64,000 bases of DNA from Planctomycetota bacterium (GTDB lineage: Bacteria > Planctomycetota > B15-G4), in NCBI GenBank assembly GCA_029259695.1, contig JAJDEQ010000101.1, forward strand, positions 1 to 64,000. The letters run 5' to 3'. Of the stretch, positions 9,127 to 17,000 are shown piece after piece (the stretch's first letter is position 1; every line of letters begins with the position of its first letter). The notes beneath the pieces are model-generated. The model was not told the origin of the DNA and searched no databases. It worked only from the letters and a program-made list of their open reading frames with translations. Made by a program: the position numbers and the translations under genes.

Positions 9127-9857
9127 CACTCCGTCGCCTCGAACAGCTTGCCGGTGAGGCCCATCCAGCGCAGGCGCAGGATGGTCACGTACGAGCGCAG
9201 CAGCGTGGAGAAGGTGAGCGTGGACGTGCCCTCCTCGCGATCCACGAACTCGATCGGGATCTCGACCATCTTCAGCTTGCGACGGGACGCCTTGTAGAGC
9301 AGCTCGTGCACGATGGCGGGGCCGGGCGAGAAGGCGTGCCCGGCGTCGATGGCCTCCAGGGCCGAACGGCGGAAGCCGCGGTAGCCGGAGTTGCAGTCGC
9401 CCACCGGGAGTCCCAGCACGATGCGCACGTAGAGGTTGCTCGCGTTCGTGAGCCAGCGGCGCAACCAGGTGCGGCCGATGTCCTTGCCGCCGGGGACCTG
9501 GCGCGAGCCGAGCACCACGTCGGCGCCGCCTTCCAGGGCCGCGATCATGGCCGGCAGGTAGCGCGGGTGGTGGCTGAAGTCGGCGTCCATCTCGAAGGCC
9601 AGGTCGGCGCCCTGCTCGAGCGCCCAGGCGTAGGCGTCGCGGCCGGCCCGTCCCCGGCCCCGGTCGGTGGTGCGGTGCAGCAGGTGCACGCGCGGGTTGC
9701 TCTCGCCCAGCTCGGCCACGCGCTTCCAGGTGCCGTCGGGGGAGTTGTCGTCGGCGACCAGCACCTCGACGCGCTCGTCCTGGGCGAGGATCTCGCCGAT
9801 CAGGCGCTCGATGTTCTCGATCTCGTTGTAGGTGGGAACCGTGACGACGACCTTCAC
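9126..9857 (-). CDS. GT2 polyprenol-phosphate sugar synthase
   Basis: A 243-aa family-2 glycosyltransferase. It begins VKVVVTVPTYNEIENIERL, has the nucleotide-binding VLVADDNSPDGT segment, the metal-binding DAD in FEMDADFSHHP, and the acceptor-site pattern GDCNSGYRGFRR with REEGTSTL, all hallmarks of DPM1-type polyprenyl-phosphate mannose (or glucose) synthases that lack a membrane domain. It should transfer a sugar from a nucleotide donor to polyprenyl phosphate on the inner membrane face, feeding GT39-type transferases. The start is GTG 9857, forming a GTGA overlap with the GT9 stop; the stop overlaps the next gene as TGATG. Such tight packing implies coupled translation of GT9, GT2 and sulfatase-family products. 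Confidence 0.88.
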   Translation of the reverse strand: MKVVVTVPTYNEIENIERLIGEILAQDERVEVLVADDNSPDGTWKRVAELGESNPRVHLLHRTTDRGRGRAGRDAYAWALEQGADLAFEMDADFSHHPRYLPAMIAALEGGADVVLGSRQVPGGKDIGRTWLRRWLTNASNLYVRIVLGLPVGDCNSGYRGFRRSALEAIDAGHAFSPGPAIVHELLYKASRRKLKMVEIPIEFVDREEGTSTLTFSTLLRSYVTILRLRWMGLTGKLFEATE

Positions 9858-10993
9858 CGGGCGGCGGCCTCCGTCCAGTGTTCGATCGCGCCGGCCACCG
9901 TGTCGCAGCTGATGGACTCCATGCAGTTGGGCTGGAAGTCGCAGTCCTGCTTGTAGCAGACGAGGCAGTCGAGCTCGGGCACCACGTGATCGCCCGTGTC
10001 GAACAGCTCGATCTCCGCCGCGGACGTGGGACCGAACAGCGCCACCACGGGCTTGTCGCGGGCCACGGCGATGTGCAGGGCGAGGGTGTCGCCGGTGACC
10101 ACGATGTCGCACGCGTCCACGATCGACGCGAACTCGGGCAGGCTGTTGTGCCCGCCGGTGTTGATCGCGCCGTCGTTGGTGGCGTGCTGCAGGCGCGCCA
10201 TGCGCTCCACTTCGTCCGGACCGCCGAGCAGCAGCACCGTGTGGCCCGCGGCGGTGAGGCGCCGGCACAGTTCGGTCATGCCGTCGTCGGTCCAGCGCTT
10301 GAAGCGCCAGCGACGCCCGGCGCCGGTGTTGAGTCCGATCACGGACTTGCCGGCGGGGGGCGCGTGGGCGGCGCGCAGCTCGGCGCTGCGCGCGCTCAGC
10401 TCCGCGTTCAACGCCAGCATGGGACGTTCCCGTTCGTAAGGCACGCCGAGCACGTCGGCCATGATCGACTGGTAGGTGCGTGCGTTGGCGCGCTTCAGGT
10501 CGTCGCGCAGGCCCATGTTGAACCAGTGCTCGGCCGCGGGGCCGAGGGGTCGGGCCGTGCCGCGTTCGTCGAGGTCGAAGCCCACGCGCTCGATCCCGTT
10601 CGGGCCGCCGTGGGCCGCGTGGGCCAGCGAGCAGGCGTCGGCGGCGGCATCGGGACACAGCACCACGTCGAAGGCCTCGGCGCTGATCGGCAGCGGCATT
10701 GAGCCGTTGAAGGCGATCACGCGGTCGACGAGCGGGTTGCCGTCGAACAGCGGCACCGCGCTGGGGGCGGTGACCCAGGTGACGTGAGCGCCGGGCCAGC
10801 GCCGGTGGATCGCCGGCAGCAGCGACGTGGTGCGCAGCACGTCGCCGTCGGCGGCGAGCTTCACCAGCAGGATGCGCGTGCGCACCGGGTCGTAGAACTC
10901 GGTGCACGTGCCGCACACGACACCGTGCTGCTTGTGGGGTGCGCACGGGCGGTCGCTGTGGAAGTGTCGGCAGTCGGTCTTCAGCGAGTCCAT
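9854..10993 (-). CDS. GT9 glycosyltransferase (heptosyltransferase-like) with terminal Cys clusters
   Basis: A 379-aa protein whose body follows GT9 ADP-heptose:LPS heptosyltransferases: ILLVKLAADGDVLRTTSLLPAI at the start of the fold, a GLNTGAGRRWRFKRW donor loop, LLLGGPDEV, and VVTGDTLALHIAVA with KPVVALFGPT. Two regions are unusual. The first 30 residues hold C8, C17, C27 and C30 with several His, and the C-terminus holds CLVCYKQDC followed by two more Cys, so metal binding at both ends is plausible. It is the second gene of the minus glycan operon. Its sugar is not predictable; heptose is only the family prototype. Confidence 0.85.
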   Translation of the reverse strand: MDSLKTDCRHFHSDRPCAPHKQHGVVCGTCTEFYDPVRTRILLVKLAADGDVLRTTSLLPAIHRRWPGAHVTWVTAPSAVPLFDGNPLVDRVIAFNGSMPLPISAEAFDVVLCPDAAADACSLAHAAHGGPNGIERVGFDLDERGTARPLGPAAEHWFNMGLRDDLKRANARTYQSIMADVLGVPYERERPMLALNAELSARSAELRAAHAPPAGKSVIGLNTGAGRRWRFKRWTDDGMTELCRRLTAAGHTVLLLGGPDEVERMARLQHATNDGAINTGGHNSLPEFASIVDACDIVVTGDTLALHIAVARDKPVVALFGPTSAAEIELFDTGDHVVPELDCLVCYKQDCDFQPNCMESISCDTVAGAIEHWTEAAAR

Positions 10994-11021
10994 GGCGCGT
11001 CAGGGCTGGCGGCGGCGGTGC

Positions 11022-12407
11022 TCAGGCGCCGGCAGGATCTCCGGCTGGGGTCCCGTCACCGGGCGCGTCCGGCGGCGGCGGAGCGTCGGCCGTGGTCGAG
11101 ACCGGCGTTGGCGCCCGCAAGACGGTACGCAGGAAACCGCCCAGACACCAAGCCCAGAAGGTGAACATGAGCCCGATGCGGACCGCCGAGGTCACGTGCC
11201 AGGCGTCGGAGATCTCGAATCCGCGGGCCGTGGCCCGCAGGCCCTCGTGGAACAGGACCGGGTTCTGCAGGTAGATCACGATCTCGAGGGCCACGGCGAA
11301 CAGGGCCAGCATGCGCAGGCGCGGCGCCAGCAGGGCGGCGATGGGCGTGACCCAGATCACCCACTGGGGTGAGAACACGCGCGAGAAGGTGAAGAAGCCC
11401 AGGACCACCACGAGGCAGCCGCGGATGAGGGTGTCGCGGTCGCGGACGGGAAACAGCGCCAGCAGCGCGGCGGGCACGAACTGGAGCAGCATGAAGACCT
11501 GCGACAAGGCCTCCTGCCGCTCGAGCGGCACCCACTGCCAGCGGCGGGTCAGGGCCGTCACCACCGAGGCGGGGTTGGGCGAGCGCTTGCCGTGGTGTTC
11601 GTACACGTAGAGCACGGCGTCCTTGCCGCCGCCGTCCCAGATCCAGGTGACACCCAGCACCGCGAGGCAGAAGAACCCGGCGATGGCGCCGGGCACGACG
11701 GCCCGGCGCACGATCGTGTCGCCCCAGCGGAAGGGCTGGCCTCGTTCGCTGGCGATGCGCCGGGCCGTGTGCACGTTGTGCGCCACGAACAATGGCAGCA
11801 GCAGGATCGGATACCACTTGATCATGGCGCCGACACCCAAGGCCAGGGCAGCCCAGCGCAAGCGCCCGGTGAGTTGCAGCCAGATGGCGATGGCCACGAC
11901 CAGGGCCGGCAGGGCGTCGTAGCGGTTGAAGCCGAAGTAGAGCGAGCCCGGACACAGCACGAGCAGCGCCCAGGCCGGGTTGCGACCCAGGCTGCGCAGG
12001 CTCAGGGCGGTGAACACGATCAGCAGCAGCACGGCGGGCGCGACCATGATGTGGAAGGCGTCGAAGTACGCGTCCCGGTCCTGGGCCAGGATCTGGTTGG
12101 CGTGGCGCCGCTCGGGCGCGGGACCCTCGGCCACGTGGTGCTCGATGAACAGGTAGGGCAGTCCCACGATCCAGGTGGCGAGCTGCGGGTACTCGGAGTG
12201 TTCCTCCAGGTACGGCGTGCGGCCGGAGGGCAGCCAGCGACCCCGCTGCTGGTAGACGCCGCGGTCGTGCACGTCCTCGAGCAGGTACTTGAAGCGCGCC
12301 TTGCCGTCGGGGTGCGTGCCCAGCGACCACTCGCGCGTGCCGAGCAGCAGGGCGAGAAAGCCGGCGACGGCGACGGTCGCCACGAGAACGGTCGTGCGCA
12401 GGCTCAT
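11022..12407 (-). CDS. GT87-like multi-pass membrane glycosyltransferase (DUF2029)
   Basis: A 461-aa polytopic protein with about nine hydrophobic segments. An early periplasmic loop contains YLEEHSEYPQLATW, close to the EYPP motif of the DUF2029/GT87 mannosyltransferase-like family. A YFGFNRYDALPALV segment and an AMIKWYPILLLP helix also match. Such proteins use polyprenyl-phosphate-linked sugars outside the membrane. The ATG at 12407 was selected over an earlier in-frame start because it lies directly before the first membrane segment; the upstream extension is Pro/Gly-rich repeat-derived sequence. It is the first gene of the minus operon that ends with the degenerate sulfatase-family gene. 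It is divergent from the GT2 gene at 12684, sharing a 276-bp promoter region. Confidence 0.78.
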   Translation of the reverse strand: MSLRTTVLVATVAVAGFLALLLGTREWSLGTHPDGKARFKYLLEDVHDRGVYQQRGRWLPSGRTPYLEEHSEYPQLATWIVGLPYLFIEHHVAEGPAPERRHANQILAQDRDAYFDAFHIMVAPAVLLLIVFTALSLRSLGRNPAWALLVLCPGSLYFGFNRYDALPALVVAIAIWLQLTGRLRWAALALGVGAMIKWYPILLLPLFVAHNVHTARRIASERGQPFRWGDTIVRRAVVPGAIAGFFCLAVLGVTWIWDGGGKDAVLYVYEHHGKRSPNPASVVTALTRRWQWVPLERQEALSQVFMLLQFVPAALLALFPVRDRDTLIRGCLVVVLGFFTFSRVFSPQWVIWVTPIAALLAPRLRMLALFAVALEIVIYLQNPVLFHEGLRATARGFEISDAWHVTSAVRIGLMFTFWAWCLGGFLRTVLRAPTPVSTTADAPPPPDAPGDGTPAGDPAGA

Positions 12408-12462
12408 CGGTGCGGGCCGGTTGGGGCAGCCGCCGGAGGGCGGCGTGCCGGGAGAGGGGCGT

Positions 12463-12494
12463 GCCGGGACAGGGTGGAGCCGGGACAGGGTGGA
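12463..12494. repeat. 16-bp tandem duplication in divergent promoter region
   Basis: Two exact tandem copies of GCCGGGACAGGGTGGA (12463-12478 and 12479-12494), preceded by a related GCCGGGAGAGGGGC unit near 12447. They lie between the divergent GT87-like and GT2 genes. Whether they bind a regulator or are neutral slippage products cannot be judged from sequence. Confidence 0.7.
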
Positions 12495-12683
12495 GCCGGC
12501 CGGCGCCCTGGGCACCGACTGCGGTGACAGCGGAATCCGCCACCGCGTCCAGGCTAGAATCGGTGCGTCAGATTACCCGGTGAAGGGCCGCCTCGCTCGT
12601 CGGGGGCGCACCCATCTCGCCGGACCTCCCGATCCACGCCGGCGCCCGCTCTCCCGGGGCCGACACGCGCGCGAGCCGAACGC

Positions 12684-13496
12684 ATGCAGTTGACGGTCGT
12701 CCTGCCCACCTACAACGAGGCCGAGAACCTGGCCTCCATGGTGGCGGCGCTGTTCGCGCTGGACCTCCCGGACACCGAGCTCTCGATCCTGGTGGTGGAC
12801 GACGCCTCCCCCGACGGCACCGGCGACCTGGCGGACGAACTGGCCGCGGCCCACCCGGGGCGCCTCTCGGTGCTGCACCGGGCCGGCAAGGAGGGCCTGG
12901 GCAAGGCCTACCTGGCCGGCTTCGCCCAGGCGCTGGACCAGGGCGCCGAGCTCGTGCTCCAGATGGACTGCGACTTCTCCCACAAGCCCGAGTACGTGCG
13001 CGACATGCTGCTGGCCATCGGGCAGCCGCTCCCCGGCAAGGGTGCGGGCGGGGACGCGGGCGGGGGCGCCGGGCGCACGCCGGACATGATCCTGGCCTCG
13101 CGCTTCGTGTCCGGCGGCCGGGTGGACGACAGCTGGGCCTGGTGGCGCAAGCTGCTGAGCTGGTTCGCCAACAGCGTCTACGTCCGCGCGATCCTCGGGC
13201 TGCCCCTGTGCGATGCGACGGGCGGCTTCCGCCTGTGGCGGCGCGAGACGCTGCTGGGCATGGACATCCAGAACCGCATCCAGAGCAACGGCTACGTGTT
13301 CCAGGTGGAGATGGCCTACGTGGCCTGGCGCCTCGGCTACCGGATCCACGAGATCCCGATCTACTTCCCTGACCGGGAGCGCGGCACCTCCAAGATGGAC
13401 GTGCGCATCCAGCTCGAGGCGGCCAGGCGCACCTTCGAAGTGCGCCGGCGCCACAAGGCGCTCACCCCGGCCGAGCGGGTGGCGCTGTTGCCGTAG
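12684..13496 (+). CDS. GT2 polyprenol-monophosphomannose synthase-like
   Basis: A 270-aa family-2 glycosyltransferase. It shows MQLTVVLPTYNEAENL at the N-terminus, SILVVDDASPDGTGDLADEL, the metal site QMDCDFSHKPEYV, and the acceptor-side CDATGGFRLWRR and RERGTSKMD, the standard set of DPM1-type synthases. It has no C-terminal membrane anchor, so it is a peripheral enzyme acting on the cytosolic face to make a polyprenyl-phosphate sugar. A Gly-rich insert (about residues 114-132) interrupts the domain between the DxD strand and ASRFVSGG. No clear ribosome-binding site precedes the ATG. A TAGAAT box sits at 12555-12560. It is a second copy of the function encoded at 9126-9857 and could feed either GT39-type enzyme. 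Confidence 0.88.
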   Translation: MQLTVVLPTYNEAENLASMVAALFALDLPDTELSILVVDDASPDGTGDLADELAAAHPGRLSVLHRAGKEGLGKAYLAGFAQALDQGAELVLQMDCDFSHKPEYVRDMLLAIGQPLPGKGAGGDAGGGAGRTPDMILASRFVSGGRVDDSWAWWRKLLSWFANSVYVRAILGLPLCDATGGFRLWRRETLLGMDIQNRIQSNGYVFQVEMAYVAWRLGYRIHEIPIYFPDRERGTSKMDVRIQLEAARRTFEVRRRHKALTPAERVALLP

Positions 13497-13662
13497 ACGG
13501 CGACCCGACGCGTGACGCCGCCGGGTCCCCATGGGGGGGGGAGCGCGGGTCGGGCACGGCGTGGCCTCCGAGCGCCCGCCGGGCGCGCAGTTTCGGGCGC
13601 GCGACCGTTTCCGCGGGGCGGGTGACGGCTGTATCGTCGGGGCAACCAAGGGAGGAACCGCC

Positions 13663-13992
13663 ATGTCCGAATCGAACGTCCGACCGCCCAAGCCCTATCG
13701 TGAGTTCGTCGAGCGTCATCCCGACGTGGCCAGTGCCTACGAGGCCCTGGGCAAGGCGGTGCGCGCCGCCGGTCCCCTGTCGCCGCGCGAGGTGGCGCTG
13801 GTGAAGCTGGGCATCTCGGTGGGCGCGCGCCTGGAGGGTCCGACCCACGCCCACACGCGCAAGGCCGTCGGCGCCGGCCTCGACGCCGCCGCGCTCGAAC
13901 AGGTGGCGCTGCTCGCCTGCCCGACGATCGGCTTCCCCAGCATGATGGCCGCCCTGGGCTGGGTGCGCGACGTCACCGCCGGCGACGACTGA
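13663..13992 (+). CDS. carboxymuconolactone decarboxylase-like (AhpD-fold) protein
   Basis: A 109-aa small helical protein matching the carboxymuconolactone decarboxylase/AhpD family: the LSPREVALVKLGISVGARLEG helix pair, HAHTRKAVGAGLD, and EQVALLACPTIGFPSMM. The redox CxxC motif of true AhpD is absent, with only a single Cys in LLACP. A gamma-carboxymuconolactone decarboxylase-type or unknown role is therefore more likely than peroxidase-reducing activity. The ATG at 13663 follows a strong AGGGAGGA ribosome site and the protein begins cleanly there; earlier in-frame starts lack support. It stands alone, convergent with the CHAT gene. Confidence 0.85.
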   Translation: MSESNVRPPKPYREFVERHPDVASAYEALGKAVRAAGPLSPREVALVKLGISVGARLEGPTHAHTRKAVGAGLDAAALEQVALLACPTIGFPSMMAALGWVRDVTAGDD

Positions 13993-14002
13993 CGTTCCGA
14001 GC

Positions 14003-14028
14003 GGGGCGAGGGCCGGGGGCCCCGCCCC
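14003..14028. terminator. GC hairpin between convergent genes
   Basis: GGGGC(14003-14007)-GA-GGGCC-GGG-GGCCC-C-GCCCC(14024-14028) forms a compact stem-loop in the 39-bp gap between the convergent ends at 13992 and 14032. It could terminate transcription in both directions. No U-tract is present, which is common in GC-rich genomes. Confidence 0.5.
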
Positions 14029-14031
14029 GGA

Positions 14032-17000
14032 TCAGCGCCACTCGCCGCTGAGCACGAACGCACCCCATGTGCTCGGCAGCGATGCGCCGTGCTCCATGCG
14101 GTTGCGACGCAGCATGGCGAGCTGCGCCGCGCGCAACGCCTCGTGCCGGCCCATGCCGCGCAGCCAGAGGTTCTTGTAGAAGTCGCGCATGAGTTCGGCG
14201 GTCGACTCGTCCTTCACCGACCAGAGCGAGCTGATCACCGTCCTCGCGCCCGCCGTCTGGAACGCGCGCCGCAGGCCGATCAGTCCCTCGCCCGACTGGG
14301 CCCGGCCCAGGCCCGTCTCGCACGCCGAGAGCACGACCAGCTCCACGCCCGACAGGTCGAGCCAGCCCACCTCTTCGGCGGTCAGGTAGCCGTCGTCGCC
14401 GGCTTCGTCGTCCAGGCTCCCGCCGCGGTTGGCGCCGGCGCAGACCAGGCCCGACAGCAGCCCGGGGTGCTTGCCCACGAGGTGCTTCGCCTCGGCGCTC
14501 ATGCGCATCTCGGTCGTCCCGCCGTCCTTGACCGCCTCCCACATCGAGGGGACGCCCTCGGGCTGGAAGAAGCCGTGGGTGGCCAGGTGCAGGACGGCGT
14601 GGTGTTGCAGCTCGTGCTTGAGGCGTCCCTCGCCGGGCTCGCCGCCTTGGAGCAGCAGGCGACGGCCGTCGTCCCCGAACGCGTCCTCGTGCATGTCGCT
14701 CACGACCTGGGACTCGTACTCGGTCGCCGGCAGCCGGCCCCAATAGTCGCTGAAGCTGCCGCGCAGGTCCGTGTCGGCCATCGCGACCAGGTCGAGCTCG
14801 GCGGACGGAGCCTGGTCGAGGGCCCAGTCGGTGCGCTTGCGGAAGTCGACCGCGCCCACGGCGAGCAACGAGTCCAGTTCGACGCCCGGCTCTCCACGGC
14901 GCACCAGCGACGTGGCGTCCTGCAGGTAGACGAAGGCGAAGCGTTCGATGGCCAGGCTGCCGTCGTCGAGCGGCAATGTCCCGAAGGGCAGCGTGCCCAG
15001 CACACCGTCGGGCGAGACGAAGACCGTCTCGACGCCTTCGAGGTGTGGCGCGATGGGATCCCAGAGCAGCTCGCGCAGGGGCGGCCCCGGGTCCTGGTGC
15101 GCGTCGTTCGCCAGCGAGACGCCGCGCCGCGCGACCAGGTCTTCGAGGAAGGTGCCGACCGCCGCCTCGATCGCGGCCACCGGACCCAGGTCGATCTCGA
15201 TCGGGGTGTCGTGGTCCGCGCGGGTGACCCAGGCGGTGAAGCGAGGCGCACCGTACTTCGGGACGACGTAGTCGCGGTGCACCAACAGGTCGACCAACGC
15301 CGAGCCGGGCTCCAGGCTCGCCCGCAGGTCATGAAACCCCGCGACCTCGACCACGCCCGTCGCGTTGGGCAGCCGTTGCAGCTCCCGCTCGAGACGACCG
15401 CGCTCGGTGCGCAGCGCGGCGAGTCGTGCGTCATGAGCGACACGATCCGGAACCTCGGCCTGGAGCGCGAGTCGCGAGAGCTGCGCCTGACACCGGCGCA
15501 GCTCTTCGATCAGCGCGCCCGCCTCGGCGCCCATCCTCGAGGCCTGCTGCTCGCGGCTCGCGATCACGCCCCGTGCGATCTGTCCCTTCCATCTCAGGAC
15601 GGTGTCGTAGGCATCCCGCCGGACGTCCGGATCATCGAGCGATCGCGCCAGGGCGAGCTTGAGCTCGAGCCCCCGGAGCAGAGCCGCCAGGTAGAGATAC
15701 CGCTCGCCTTCGCTCATCGAGGCGAGCATGACCCCGATGCGGGCCTCCCGGATGCGCCAGTGGCGCTGGATCGCAGCCCACGCAGCTCGAGGGTCGCCTT
15801 CCTCCGTGTGGATCTGGGCCAGGAGCTTCAGGACGGACGCCGTGTCGCCGTGCTCGGGGCCGAGGTGCTGTTCGCAGAGGGCGAGGGCGCGCTCGCAGCG
15901 TCTTCGCGCTTCGTCCGTCGCGCCGGCGGGGCGCGCGTGCCCCAGGTTGAGGAGCGTCGTGATCAGGTCAGGATGCTCGGGACCGAGAGTCCGCTCCTTG
16001 ATCGCGAGCGAGCGCTCGAACAGAGCCGTGGCGGCTGCCAGATCGCCTTGCTGCCCCAGGGCCACGCCGAGGTTGGCCAGGGCCGTGGCGGTCTTGGGGT
16101 GCTCGGGTCCCACGGTCCCTTCGCGGATCGCGAGGACGCGCTCGAGGAGCGGCTTCGCGGCCTCGTAGTCGCCCTCGTCCTGCATCATCGACGCGAGGAG
16201 ATTGAGAGCGTCGGCGGTCCTGGGATTCTCGGCGCCGACGCCCTCGAAGATCGTCACCGCGCGCTCGCACAACGGTCTCGCGCTGGCCGCGTCACCCTGC
16301 AGGCGAAGGAGCTGAGCGAGTTGGATCATGCAGAAGGCCGTGGAGGGATGCTCCGGACCGTAAGCCTGCTCGAGGATCGCGAGCTGACGCTCCCACAGGG
16401 GCCGGGCAGCGGCTGGATCTCCCTGCTGGGCGATCAGCAGGGCGAGCGCTCCCACGGTCGAGGCCGTCTCGGGGTGCTCGGGTCCGTAGCTCCGCTCGCG
16501 GATCGCGAGGGCCCGTTCGAGGAGCGGTCGCGCAGCGGCGAAGTCGCCCAGGTTCTGGGAGAGCTGCGCAAGCATGTGCAGGGACTTGGCGGTCTCCCGA
16601 TGGTCGGGGCCCAGGGTCGCTTCGCGGATCGCGAGGGCCCGCTCCAGGAGCGGCCTCGCGGACTCGTAGTCGGCCTGGAGCAAGTGCAGTCCCCCCAGCC
16701 ACGACAGGGCTTCAGCGGTCAGGGGGTGCTCGGCGCCGAGCGCCTGCTCGCGGATCGCGAGGGCGCGCTCGCCGAGCGACCTCGCCGACTCGTAATCGCC
16801 CCGCACCGAGTCGAGTCGTGCCAGGAGCAGGAGGGACGCGGCGGTATTCGGATGCTCCGGGCCGAGGGTCCGCTCGCGGATCGCCAGGGCTCGCTCGCCG
16901 AACCGCCTCGCGCCCTCGTCGTCGCCCATGATCTCGTGCAGTTCGCCCAGATGCGCGACGGTGTCGGCGGTGACGGGGTGGTCCGGGCCGTGGACCCGCT

